Assembly: GCA_020631355.1 (NCBI GenBank)
Contig: JAHDHL010000036.1
Span: forward strand, 1 to 52,665
From: Saprospiraceae bacterium
GTDB taxonomy: Bacteria > Bacteroidota > Bacteroidia > Chitinophagales > Saprospiraceae
DNA: 52,665 bases
Reading direction: 5' to 3'
A program made the translations under genes and the position numbers. Below are positions 27,532 through 35,900 of the stretch, piece after piece. The stretch's first letter is position 1, and every line of letters starts with the position of its first letter. The notes under the pieces are model-generated. The model was not told the origin of the DNA. It searched no databases and saw nothing but the letters and a program-made list of their open reading frames with translations.

Positions 27532-28416
27532 TCAGAATCTTTTTTTGGGAAACCAGGGAATGATTCCTGAGATATTATCCATTATTTCCTGATAATTCTT
27601 TCTTCTTTGCATCATTCTCTTATCAATCATGGGGACACTAATGAAGAAGAACAGACAGGAAATGGTCAAACCTCCTGCTACGAAGTACATCCAATTCTCA
27701 GGAGAAGCTGCTAGCCCGAAAAGGAACAAGCCCCACCAAAACATCATTTCACCAAAATAATTGGGATGGCGGGAATAGGCCCACAGTCCGGAGGTCAATG
27801 TAGCACCCTTTTCTTTTTTGTTCTTAACGAATCTGTGCAATTGGTTGTCTGCTAATAATTCTATGGTTACAGCTCCGAATGTAACGATGGCTGCGATGAT
27901 ATCCAAGGCTCCGAATGATGCTTCACTGGTATATATCCAATACAAGGGGAGACAAGCGGCATATACCATAAGCGTTGGGAAAATCTGGATACCCAAAAGG
28001 TCTACGATTGGAAACCATTTGCCTGTCTTGGAAGCAAGGTCATCATATCTCCAGTCCTGCTGATGGAGCCCCTGCCAACCCCTCAGGAAATTGAGGGTGA
28101 GTCGCCAGGACCAATATTGTACCAATATGAAAACCAACCATCCCCTAATAGGGTCGGCTGTTTCGAGTAGAGGAGCAAATAGATAATATCCTACGATTAC
28201 CGCAGGGGCCACACTCCAATAAGCATCATAGAAGCTGGAATTGTGGAATATCTGACTGAAAATGAAAATGACGAGCGTAGCTGCCAAATCAGCCCACAAT
28301 ACTTGGAGGAGTATATGCATATCCTGGCAATAATAAGCTACTCCTATGGCTACGGCCAAAGCTGTGATATAAGCGATGATTTGGTAGAGAATTCCCTTAC
28401 TTTTTCGACTATCCAT
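27532..28416 (-). CDS. DUF1295 family membrane protein (steroid 5-alpha-reductase/ICMT-like)
   Basis: A 294-residue protein with about seven membrane segments. Its C-terminal part has GLWAYSRHPNYFGEMMFWWG, the SAM- or NADPH-binding signature shared by DUF1295, isoprenylcysteine methyltransferases and steroid 5-alpha reductases, followed by MIDKRMMQRRKNYQEIM. Enzymes with this fold work on lipid-like substrates in the membrane. The family is mostly uncharacterised, so only a membrane lipid-modifying role can be inferred. Confidence 0.85.
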   Translation of the reverse strand: MDSRKSKGILYQIIAYITALAVAIGVAYYCQDMHILLQVLWADLAATLVIFIFSQIFHNSSFYDAYWSVAPAVIVGYYLFAPLLETADPIRGWLVFILVQYWSWRLTLNFLRGWQGLHQQDWRYDDLASKTGKWFPIVDLLGIQIFPTLMVYAACLPLYWIYTSEASFGALDIIAAIVTFGAVTIELLADNQLHRFVKNKKEKGATLTSGLWAYSRHPNYFGEMMFWWGLFLFGLAASPENWMYFVAGGLTISCLFFFISVPMIDKRMMQRRKNYQEIMDNISGIIPWFPKKRF

Positions 28417-28582
28417 TGGTATTTCATTTTGCTTGCAACAATGAAAGGGGCCAGTTGTTTGGGATAAAGCTAGGAAAAGTTTGATGATGTTGTATGTCTA
28501 GGATAAGGATTGAGTCCCTTGTTGATAGTGACTATGTGTGTCAGTCTTGTCAATATTCATTATAGAATAGTCCGTTTATAAA

Positions 28583-28619
28583 GCAAAAAGGCCATTCGAA
28601 ATCCGAATGGCCTTTTTGC
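28583..28619 (-). terminator. Terminator of the ubiE-porT operon
   Basis: A perfect 16-bp stem (28583-28598 with 28604-28619, core GGCCATTCG/CGAATGGCC) around a 5-nt loop, with five T in the stem base acting as the T run. It lies about 20 bp after the porT stop. Confidence 0.85.
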
Positions 28620-28637
28620 AAAGATTTATTGGTGGAA

Positions 28638-29339
28638 TTATCCCTCAAAATGCAGGGAAATGGTGAATGTTCGGGATAGTACTTTTTCCAAGACATTGGA
28701 TTCTTCCAAGTCAGGATTGAAAAGTAGGATATTGGAAATACCCCTTGAAATCTTGAATTCGGGAGAAAAGATGAAATAAGGCATGAAGAATTGCACACCG
28801 AAACCATATTCAATCTGGAAATCAGTGGGTGAAATCTTCACTAGTGAATCGGCTTGCCTAGCTCTGGATTCACTGGATACATCAAAACCATACTTCACTC
28901 CTGCTATCAGGAAGACCCGTTTGTCCCGGTATGGAGCAGACTTATATCTGACATGGAAAGGAAGTTCAACATAGACCGAATTGACCTTTCGGGTGGATTG
29001 GTTTGTACCTTTCACATTATTGAACTGTAAGTTCCGTTCAGCGAATGATAGGGTAGGTAACAAACGAAAATCGAAGTAATCCCCAACCTTGAGGTTGGTA
29101 ACGATACCCAGGTTGAAACCGGGACCAGTGATGGATTGTGCCGTACTAATGCTATCATTCAGGATAAACTGGTCGGAATAGAATATCCTGTAATTGGACT
29201 GGTTGTAGGCCAATGTGATACCAAAATAGTAGGGTTTTTTGGAGAATTCAGTGTAGTTGTAGTTACTGCCTTTTTTGATTTGGGCAGTGGCTTGGGTACT
29301 CATCAGACAAAGCATGAGAATGCCTGATAAGAGGGGCAT
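28638..29339 (-). CDS. porT: PorT, outer-membrane protein of type IX secretion
   Basis: The start at 29339 is chosen because its ATG overlaps the ubiE stop as TAATG and gives a clean signal peptide (MPLLSGILMLCLMSTQATAQ); a longer frame from 29390 would overlap ubiE by 52 bp. The 233-residue product is a beta-barrel with regular aromatic strands (PYYFGITLAYNQSNYRIF, VYVELPFHVRYKSAP) and GYGFGVQFFMPY-like ends. PorT (SprT in gliding bacteria) is needed for export of proteins with T9SS sorting domains, several of which are coded in this window. The ubiE-porT order is a common Bacteroidota arrangement. Confidence 0.85.
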   Translation of the reverse strand: MPLLSGILMLCLMSTQATAQIKKGSNYNYTEFSKKPYYFGITLAYNQSNYRIFYSDQFILNDSISTAQSITGPGFNLGIVTNLKVGDYFDFRLLPTLSFAERNLQFNNVKGTNQSTRKVNSVYVELPFHVRYKSAPYRDKRVFLIAGVKYGFDVSSESRARQADSLVKISPTDFQIEYGFGVQFFMPYFIFSPEFKISRGISNILLFNPDLEESNVLEKVLSRTFTISLHFEG

Positions 29340-30067
29340 TATTTTTTTCCTGTGTATATCGAACATATTCCTAATGTGAGCGGTACGCATTCGTTAAATT
29401 TATAACCTGTGTTATCCATTACTTTTACAAAATCCTTGCCATTGGGAAATGCCTGGACGGATTCGTAAAGATATTGGTACGCCTTGGGATCCTTGGAGGT
29501 GAGTTTTCCCACCAATGGCAGAATATTCTTGAAATAAAAAAGATATATCTGCTTGAATGGAAACATGGTGGGTTGTGAGAATTCAAGGACCATCAATTGT
29601 CCTCCGGGTTTCAGTACCCGATTCATTTCCCTCATGCCTTTCTCCAGGTTCTCATAGTTTCGTACACCAAAAGCAACGGTGATAGCGTCGAAAGTATTGT
29701 CCTCGAACGGTAGATTCTCAGAATCACCCTCTTGTAGTTCGATGATGCTATCAAGGCTTTTCTTCTCGATTTTTTGCTGCCCTACCTCTAACATTTGTGT
29801 GGAAATGTCCACACCTATGATTTTGTCCGGACTGAGTCGCTTGGTCATTTCGATGGCCACATCAGCCGTTCCTGTAGCCACATCAAGAATCATCTTAGGA
29901 TTGCCTGCCTTCAACTTGTCAATAGCTTTTCTTCTCCAGGATACATCCATCCTAAGGGAAAGTAAGCGATTCAGGAAATCATAATATGGGGCAATGTTGT
30001 TGAACATCTTGGAAATTTGCCCTTTCTTTCCTTCTGCTTCGCTGTATGGTTTGACGTGCTCTGCCAT
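29339..30067 (-). CDS. ubiE: Demethylmenaquinone/ubiquinone methyltransferase UbiE (MenG)
   Basis: The 242-residue enzyme methylates demethylmenaquinone with SAM, the last step of menaquinone synthesis (the main quinone in this phylum). Motifs: KGQISKMFNNIAPYYDFLNRLLS (family block 1), ILDVATGTADVAIEM (SAM site), GVDISTQML, and EGDSENLPFEDNTFDAITVAFGVRN with GG(Q)LMVLEFSQP. Length and order are typical. Its stop codon overlaps the porT start. A promoter box TATGTTTG (complement of 30167-30174), with TTG 21 bp upstream, precedes it. Confidence 0.95.
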   Translation of the reverse strand: MAEHVKPYSEAEGKKGQISKMFNNIAPYYDFLNRLLSLRMDVSWRRKAIDKLKAGNPKMILDVATGTADVAIEMTKRLSPDKIIGVDISTQMLEVGQQKIEKKSLDSIIELQEGDSENLPFEDNTFDAITVAFGVRNYENLEKGMREMNRVLKPGGQLMVLEFSQPTMFPFKQIYLFYFKNILPLVGKLTSKDPKAYQYLYESVQAFPNGKDFVKVMDNTGYKFNECVPLTLGICSIYTGKK

Positions 30068-30166
30068 GTTTAAATTAGATTTTGAGATGACTAGATGTCA
30101 GGATTTATGTATGGATTTTCTATTCTGAAATCCATACATCTTGATATCAGGACATCTATTCAAATG

Positions 30167-30198
30167 CAAACATACGAAAGAACGAGAGTGTTGACCAA
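30167..30198 (-). promoter_or_regulatory. Promoter of the ubiE-porT operon
   Basis: On the minus strand TATGTTTG (complement of 30167-30174) fits TAnnTTTG and TTG (complement of 30196-30198) stands 21 bp upstream. The expected leader to the ubiE ATG at 30067 is about 95 nt. Confidence 0.5.
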
Positions 30199-30204
30199 TT
30201 TGTC

Positions 30205-30861
30205 TTAAAACTTCCAGCCCAAAGAAAATTTAATCTGTCTTTCTCTATCATCGAATTCGACATCATTACCAAAAAATTGCATATGACTGGCATAATTGCC
30301 GAAATCACCCTCATACCTTACGTCAAGGGTGATTTTCCATACATCCAATCCAACTCCTGCCTGCCAGCCTACATTGAGGTCCTCAAAGGCTTGGTTGTAA
30401 TCCTGGATGATGGTTCCGACGGTGGTGCTACCCCCTAAAGTCTTACTTATGATAACACCACCCTGAACCCTGAAAGACACAATCTTAGGCCCGAATTTCA
30501 AGCCTGCATGTATAGGTAGGTTCAGGTCGTAATAGGTCTCGGATGCAATTTCCTGAAAAGGACTGGCACTATTCAATTCATCAATGCGATATTCCACTGT
30601 CGTGGTGCTGAAGTGCAATTCCGTTTGGAAAAAGAGCTTCTTTGCGGTCTGTATGCGTAGGAATAACCCGGCATTGAAACCATATTTGGCATCTTGAAGA
30701 TTCAGGGTCAGGGAATCTAGGCCTGCTTGGTTCGTTACGACCAATTGACCCGGGGAGACTTGTGTGGTACTCACACCAATCCTAGGCCCCCATTTGATAC
30801 CTTGGGCGTGAATGCTATGAGTGAAAGCTGTAATGAGGAGTAGAAAGAATAACCTTTTCAT
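30205..30861 (-). CDS. PorT-like outer-membrane beta-barrel protein, paralogue 1
   Basis: The 218-residue protein has a signal peptide (1-19, ending SIHAQ) and a barrel of eight or so strands, ending in Phe (KFSLGWKF). Its last 45 residues match the next gene almost position by position (RYEGDFGNYASHMQFFGNDV here, KYEGDFGNYAEHMEFFGNNV there), so the two arose by tandem duplication. The family (outer membrane beta-barrel, PorT/OmpW-like) is large in Bacteroidota and the role of these members is unknown. Confidence 0.75.
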   Translation of the reverse strand: MKRLFFLLLITAFTHSIHAQGIKWGPRIGVSTTQVSPGQLVVTNQAGLDSLTLNLQDAKYGFNAGLFLRIQTAKKLFFQTELHFSTTTVEYRIDELNSASPFQEIASETYYDLNLPIHAGLKFGPKIVSFRVQGGVIISKTLGGSTTVGTIIQDYNQAFEDLNVGWQAGVGLDVWKITLDVRYEGDFGNYASHMQFFGNDVEFDDRERQIKFSLGWKF

Positions 30862-31003
30862 GATGTTATCATTTGATTTGAAATGAAAACGTATTTAATT
30901 GAAGGGTTGTGCATGCTGATTGGTCGGAAAGATAAGCAGAATTTGAGATAGAGGCTTGGAGGTGATTTCTTTCCGAGTAATTTTTTTTATTCCAAATAAA
31001 AAA

Positions 31004-31023
31004 GCCAGGAGCGAACTCCTGAC
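31004..31023 (-). terminator. Terminator of PorT-like paralogue 2
   Basis: On the minus strand GTCAGGAG pairs with CTCCTGGC around a TTCG tetraloop (31004-31011 with 31016-31023), followed by TTTTTTATTT. It lies 43 bp after the stop at 31067. Confidence 0.85.
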
Positions 31024-31066
31024 TTTCCAAAATAAATGGTTGAACAAGTTGCCAAGGGAAGCTGTC

Positions 31067-31741
31067 CTAGAAAGTCCAGCCGATGGCAAATTTCATTTGC
31101 TTTTCCTTATCATTGAATGCTACGTTATTACCGAAGAATTCCATGTGTTCCGCATAATTTCCGAAGTCTCCCTCATATTTCAGGTCGAAGTTCAGTTTCC
31201 AGATATCCAATCCGATACCTGCCTGCCAACCTAATGCGATTCCGTTGAAATTCTGGTTGTAGTCCTCGTATTGTTCCAAGCCTGACTTACCACCAATGTG
31301 GTATGCTCCCACAGCTCCTCCCTGAATCCTTAGTGGTCCCAATTGGAAACCCAAATTGATGGGGAATGTAAGATTGGTATAGGATTCGGTCAATAGGTTG
31401 TTAATGGGCTCCGTCGTTCTCAGATCCTGTAATTCGAAGTCGGTTCGGGTAGAATTGATGTGTATTTCCGGGCGGATGAAGAATCTTTTTCCTGTCTTGA
31501 AGTGCATAAATGCACCGATGTCCACACCATATCGTGCATCCTTTACATTGATGATGAAGCTCTGTACATCATCCGCATTACCGATGACGAGGTCGTCAGG
31601 TGCCACATTGGATGTGCTGATACCTCCGTTGATACCCCATTTGAAGTTTTTCTTGCTTTGCTTCTTTTTTCCTTTCTGTGCGAGTGTCAATGTTGTTGAA
31701 CTAAGGATGATAGCGACCAGTAAGATGATTGATTTTTTCAT
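31067..31741 (-). CDS. PorT-like outer-membrane beta-barrel protein, paralogue 2
   Basis: The ATG at 31741 gives a signal peptide (MKKSIILLVAIILSSTTLTLAQ), then a basic segment GKKKQSKKN and a barrel ending in Phe (KFAIGWTF); a longer frame adds 18 unlikely residues. About 224 residues. It shares with the gene at 30205 the N-terminal strand WGINGGISTSNVAPDDLVI (WGPRIGVSTTQVSPGQLVV there), the middle strands and the end, so it is a diverged tandem copy. Its own terminator lies at 31004-31023, so the two copies are transcribed separately. Confidence 0.75.
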   Translation of the reverse strand: MKKSIILLVAIILSSTTLTLAQKGKKKQSKKNFKWGINGGISTSNVAPDDLVIGNADDVQSFIINVKDARYGVDIGAFMHFKTGKRFFIRPEIHINSTRTDFELQDLRTTEPINNLLTESYTNLTFPINLGFQLGPLRIQGGAVGAYHIGGKSGLEQYEDYNQNFNGIALGWQAGIGLDIWKLNFDLKYEGDFGNYAEHMEFFGNNVAFNDKEKQMKFAIGWTF

Positions 31742-32074
31742 GATTCTAATTTTTAAAAGATGAATTACCATAGGTAGCAAGAATTCGATTTTCAAACGAT
31801 ATATGATTACAAGTCCGAAAAACCATTATTCTTTAAGTGTATCAAAGCTTCATATATGATGTATTAGTTATGGCTCCAAAACGGTGACAAATGGCAAAGT
31901 CTTATGTGAGGGGCCGTTTCATTAACTCCAGTTAACGACTTTTAGAAAACTTTAAGAGAATTCGGATAATATTCTCATGATTTGAGTGCTATTGAATGAT
32001 TTTTTTGACCTGCGGATGAGCCCAAAACCTAAATCCTGCTTAGGAATCAGGAACCTAATGACGGTTAGGGCATG

Positions 32075-32101
32075 TTGGGACTTAAACATTCCCTACCTTT
32101 G
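32075..32101 (+). promoter_or_regulatory. Promoter of engB
   Basis: TACCTTTG (32094-32101) fits the -7 consensus exactly and TTG (32075-32077) lies 16 bp upstream, somewhat shorter than usual. The engB ATG at 32119 is 17 bp downstream, so the leader is short. The rest of the space 31742-32118 shows nothing recognisable. Confidence 0.6.
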
Positions 32102-32118
32102 CAGCAAATTCACAGACG

Positions 32119-32724
32119 ATGATTATCCATAAGGCAGAATATCAAGCCAGTTATCCTGATGTAAGACAAACACCCGATGCCGGGATTCCCGAATATGCAT
32201 TCATTGGTCGTTCCAATGTAGGGAAGTCCTCCTTGATTAATATGATTTGTAATCACAAGGGATTGGCCAAGACATCACAAAAGCCGGGTAAGACCCAATT
32301 GATTAATTATTTCAATATTGATGATAAGTGGTATCTGGTGGATTTACCGGGATATGGTTATGCCAAAATCTCAAAGACCAAGAGAAAGGAATGGCAAAGG
32401 ATGATAGATGGATATCTTTTGCAGAAAAGGACATTGGTTACTGCATTCGTATTGATAGATTCCAATGTCTCCCCACAAAAGAATGATTTGGATTTCATCA
32501 ATTGGTGTGGGAATATGCAGGTTCCATTCGTTATCGTATTCACGAAGACAGATAAGTCCAAGCCTAAGGAGGTGGAGGAGAATATCGAGGCTTTCAGGAA
32601 TACCTTGTTGGAGGAATGGGAAGAACTACCACAACAATTCATTACCTCTGCCAATGATAAGAAAGGCAGGGACGAACTCCTTGAATTCATCAGTAATCTC
32701 AATCAAAAAATTGGGATAGGGTAG
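32119..32724 (+). CDS. engB: GTPase EngB/YsxC, large ribosomal subunit assembly
   Basis: A 201-residue GTPase with the motifs GRSNVGKS (30-37, G1), a Thr in KPGKTQ (G2, about 59), DLPGYGYAK (75-83, G3), TKTD (142-145, G4) and ITSAN (G5). The YihA/YsxC family acts in late assembly of the 50S subunit and is often essential. The conserved segment IDSNVSPQKNDLD is also present. Length is typical. It is a single-gene unit with a promoter right upstream and a hairpin terminator downstream. Confidence 0.95.
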   Translation: MIIHKAEYQASYPDVRQTPDAGIPEYAFIGRSNVGKSSLINMICNHKGLAKTSQKPGKTQLINYFNIDDKWYLVDLPGYGYAKISKTKRKEWQRMIDGYLLQKRTLVTAFVLIDSNVSPQKNDLDFINWCGNMQVPFVIVFTKTDKSKPKEVEENIEAFRNTLLEEWEELPQQFITSANDKKGRDELLEFISNLNQKIGIG

Positions 32725-32757
32725 CATTATACATAGGTCATACATTCAACGATAATC

Positions 32758-32786
32758 GGACAAACGGGGATGTTTGTATCCTTTTT
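32758..32786 (+). terminator. Terminator of engB
   Basis: CAAAC (32761-32765) pairs with GTTTG (32772-32776), and GGA outside it can pair with TCC across a small bulge. CTTTTT follows at once. It lies 34 bp after the engB stop. The rest of the space up to 33152 is AT-rich; an 83-residue open frame at 32889-33140 does not look coding. Confidence 0.6.
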
Positions 32787-33152
32787 AAGTATAGATGCCT
32801 TTCTAGGTAAGTACTTGTTTTAGTTCTTTTTATTTTTAATTATTGTTGGTTTAAAATATTGGTATCCAATTGTATATATTGATAAGTTTTGTTTTGTAAT
32901 TGTAAGCAAGCTGCTGTTTTTGTTCAGTCTGAATCCTGTCTTTCCCTTACTAATGTGTTATATTCATATCATAATGACTGCATAATGATTGGTATGAAAG
33001 GAATGTTGAAGAAGAATGCCCAAGTTTACCCGTTAATCCCCCTAGTTAATTTAGACTTCCTTACCGCTAACCTGCCCGAATTCCAGAAATTTGGGAGTGG
33101 TTTGATACGAGGGTATTCATCCAGTCTAATTGAGTGTTAAATGTTGACTGAG

Positions 33153-34496
33153 ATGAGACGAATACAGTTCATAATATTTGCTATAATTATCCTCTTTTCA
33201 TCAGCGATGAATGGGCAATGTGTTGTATCAGCAACATCATCCGGAGGCAATGCTGCCTATACCCAAGTATATGTTTTGGCAGATGCCTCGGGAATTATTC
33301 TGGATGAGAATTCGACAGGCACTTTCAATTTGGGAGTTACCACGGGGACTTATCAGATTCATGCCCTGAACTACGACCCTGCCAACCCTCCCAGTCCACT
33401 TCCGAGTGGAGCTATTGGAGCATCCGTTAATACGATAGGTTCTGTAACAATGGGCTGTTTCAACGCTGATTTTACCACAGATTTCATTACGAGAGTATGT
33501 ACTTCATGTATTCAGGATAACGATGTTTGTATTAATGATGACATCATGGCTTCAACATCAGGTTGGAATATGTCCTACACCCAAGTATATGTCTTGGCTG
33601 ACGATTCAGGTAATTTCGTGGCACAGAACAGTACAGGTATTTTTCCGAGTACGAGCTTGACCATTGGGAATACCTATCAGGTACATGCATTGAATTATGA
33701 CCCTAGTGATCCACCAAGTCCATTGCCGAGTGGTTTGTCTGTAGGGGACCCCCTGTCCAATGTTACCGGAGGTTGTTTCAATGCCGATTTTTTGACGGAC
33801 TATGTTTGTTTTAACATCATCAATTGTGCATGTACCCCAACACCTGTTTGTTCGGATTCGGATATAGTAGCTACTTCCTCTGGAGGAAACAGTTCCTACA
33901 CCCAGGTTTATGTGTTAGCCGATGAAATGGGTAATTTCGTGGCACAAAATGCGACAGGAACCTTTTCCGCAGTTGCACTGACAGTTGGGGATACCTACCA
34001 TGTTCATGCATTGAATTACAATCCGGCCGATCCGCCAAGTCCATTGCCAAGTGGCTTGTCTGTTGGAGATCCATTGTCCGACGTTACCGGAGGTTGTTTC
34101 AATGCTGATTTTCTGACGGATTATGTTTGTTTCAATATTATCAATTGTAGCTGTACACCTACGACTGTGTGTAAGGAGGCAGATATCGTAGCGACTTCGT
34201 CAGGAGGGAATAGTTCCTACACCCAAGTATATGTGCTGGCGGATGACACAGGTAATTTTGTTGCTCAGAATGCTACCGGAACCTTCCCCGCGGGAATACT
34301 TACTGTAGGGAATATCTATCAAGTCCATGCCTTGAACTATAATCCGGCCGATGCGCCAAGTCCATTGCCAAGCGGCTTGTCCGTTGGAGACCCATTATCA
34401 GATATAACAGGAGGCTGCTTCAATGCTGATTTCCTGACGGATTATGTTTGTTACCAAATCGACTGTTGTGCTACCGGAAGTGGTTTTGTAAGGTAG
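33153..34496 (+). CDS. Secreted protein made of four ~100-residue repeats
   Basis: The ATG at 33153 starts a signal peptide (MRRIQFIIFAIIILFSSAMNGQ); an ATG 12 bp upstream adds four residues. The mature part is four copies of one unit, each with YTQVYVLAD, a GNFVAQNxTGTF strand, YQVHALNYDPxxPPSPLPSG and GCFNADFxTDYVC. The Cys placement is repeated, pointing to a disulfide per unit or between units. Copies 2-4 are nearly identical over long runs, a sign of recent tandem growth. About 447 residues. No sorting domain is seen at the C-terminus. The unit is beta-rich and likely extracellular; the function is unknown. Confidence 0.75.
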   Translation: MRRIQFIIFAIIILFSSAMNGQCVVSATSSGGNAAYTQVYVLADASGIILDENSTGTFNLGVTTGTYQIHALNYDPANPPSPLPSGAIGASVNTIGSVTMGCFNADFTTDFITRVCTSCIQDNDVCINDDIMASTSGWNMSYTQVYVLADDSGNFVAQNSTGIFPSTSLTIGNTYQVHALNYDPSDPPSPLPSGLSVGDPLSNVTGGCFNADFLTDYVCFNIINCACTPTPVCSDSDIVATSSGGNSSYTQVYVLADEMGNFVAQNATGTFSAVALTVGDTYHVHALNYNPADPPSPLPSGLSVGDPLSDVTGGCFNADFLTDYVCFNIINCSCTPTTVCKEADIVATSSGGNSSYTQVYVLADDTGNFVAQNATGTFPAGILTVGNIYQVHALNYNPADAPSPLPSGLSVGDPLSDITGGCFNADFLTDYVCYQIDCCATGSGFVR

Positions 34497-34603
34497 GGAT
34501 TTGAATGTTTTCCTTTGTTAGGTTATTTATTTATATTGATGAATTTCGTTAATGGGCAATAATATGACTGCTGAGTCTGTTCTTTTCACAAGAAACTCAG
34601 CGC

Positions 34604-35362
34604 ATGAAAAACAACTCACTTCCCTTATTCATAGGCCTCCTTTTCCTTACCCTATTTACCGGTTGTGCTAGAATTGCCCTCAATATCATTACAGATAAGG
34701 ATATTGATGAGCATGTAACCCAAATGGAACATAAAGATTTGGGTAAATCAGTGGTATTCTTACCTATCGTACATATTGGCGAACCAGAATATTATGATGG
34801 AATCAGATACATGATAGACAGCTTGAGAGCATCGGGCTATGTTACGTACTACGAATCCATCAGAGCGGATACTACTCGCACTAATCGTCAGGAATTGGAT
34901 ACACTTATTCGTAAGGTAAGGAAAATCACAAGGGTTAATATTGATGGTGGATATGTCAATGAAAATAATAAATCCTTACCAAGAGTATTGAGAAAGAGCA
35001 ATAAATGGATGATGCAGGATTATGAATATCTGGGCGTCAACGATTCACTGGGTGATAAGCGGGTGGACTATGATATTGCGGAACTCATGGATTCTGTGGA
35101 ATATGTAAATGGTGAGATTATCCTCGATGATTGTGATTTCAATACACCATTGAATGATAAATATCAGTGTCCGAAGCATAAGGGTTTACCCCAGAATGAT
35201 TTGATTCATACATTTAGGAATAATAGGGTAGCAAAAGAAGTAATGACGTCTGATGATAAGAAAATCATCATCATATATGGTAAGGACCACGCCAATTGGA
35301 TTTGTTACAAACTGAAAAGGACAGGCTTCGAATTTACCCGAAAGGGGAAAGTGATTTATTAG
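34604..35362 (+). CDS. Lipoprotein with TraB/TIKI-like features
   Basis: The 252-residue lipoprotein (lipobox LFTGC, Cys21) has VVFLPIVHIGEPEYYDGI near residue 51, a conserved Glu in YYES (84), and IIIIYGKDHANW near 221-232. These spaced His and Glu residues and the GxxH-like end recall the TraB/TIKI/PrgY group, where they bind metal in some members. The match is by pattern only, and the family assignment is uncertain. It ends shortly before a bidirectional terminator. Confidence 0.55.
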   Translation: MKNNSLPLFIGLLFLTLFTGCARIALNIITDKDIDEHVTQMEHKDLGKSVVFLPIVHIGEPEYYDGIRYMIDSLRASGYVTYYESIRADTTRTNRQELDTLIRKVRKITRVNIDGGYVNENNKSLPRVLRKSNKWMMQDYEYLGVNDSLGDKRVDYDIAELMDSVEYVNGEIILDDCDFNTPLNDKYQCPKHKGLPQNDLIHTFRNNRVAKEVMTSDDKKIIIIYGKDHANWICYKLKRTGFEFTRKGKVIY

Positions 35363-35372
35363 ACGTTATTCA

Positions 35373-35402
35373 AAAAGTGTTTCAGGATATTGAAACACTT
35401 TT
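35373..35402. terminator. Bidirectional terminator between convergent genes
   Basis: AAAAGTGTTTCA (35373-35384) pairs perfectly with TGAAACACTTTT (35391-35402) around a 6-nt loop, with T-rich ends on both strands. It serves the TraB-like lipoprotein gene (plus) and the DUF1330 gene (minus). Confidence 0.85.
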
Positions 35403-35423
35403 AATTCTGTGAAATAAATAAAT

Positions 35424-35726
35424 TTAAGCAAGGTCATCTTTTGCTTCGATAATATAGTGATGGCTAACAGAACCTTCCGTTCGAGCTTTCAAATGTGGTG
35501 CATATTCAGGGTCATTCATGAAAGCCAAGGCATTTTCTTTGGATGTCCATTCAATAATAATCCGAAGACCTGCTTCTTTTTTTGCACCTTCCACTTGTTC
35601 ATGTGTAGCTGTTCGTGCTAAATACTTTCCACCGTATTTTACGACCAATTTGCTGGCAACTGGGAGATAGCTAGGAATCCAATCTTCAGAAGTTGGAGTT
35701 ACATCTAAAACAGAATAATAAGCCAT
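35424..35726 (-). CDS. DUF1330 family protein
   Basis: The 100-residue protein is a full-length DUF1330 domain, a ferredoxin-like dimeric alpha/beta-barrel: MAYYSVLDVTPT as strand 1, VVKYGGKYLARTATHEQVEG, then LRIIIEWTSKENALAFMNDPEY, the common W-x-(S/D)-x-x-x-A-x-x-F-x-x-x-x-Y motif. Function is not established for the family; related folds bind small molecules or act as monooxygenases. It is divergent from an AraC regulator, which may control it. Confidence 0.88.
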   Translation of the reverse strand: MAYYSVLDVTPTSEDWIPSYLPVASKLVVKYGGKYLARTATHEQVEGAKKEAGLRIIIEWTSKENALAFMNDPEYAPHLKARTEGSVSHHYIIEAKDDLA

Positions 35727-35851
35727 GATTTAAAATATTTTGATTAATAATTAAATTTCATTACGCTGCAAAGATGCATCAAGAAACCCTGGTTCGATTG
35801 GTATAAATAAAGGTTTGGTTTGTAAGAATAAAGGTATGTGGAGCTTTGGTC

Positions 35852-35882
35852 TTGGGTTTTAGACTGACTTGGCTTAATTTTG
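35852..35882 (+). promoter_or_regulatory. Promoter of the AraC regulator gene
   Basis: TTG (35852-35854) and TAATTTTG (35875-35882) are 20 bp apart, matching the Bacteroidota consensus. The ATG at 35901 lies 18 bp downstream. Confidence 0.55.
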
Positions 35883-35900
35883 AACTAAAACCACATAAGC

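Noticed and set aside
32889-33140. An 83-residue open frame before the repeat-protein gene.
   Set aside because: AT-rich, no domain, no signal peptide, odd composition; it ends directly at the next frame and looks like non-coding leader.
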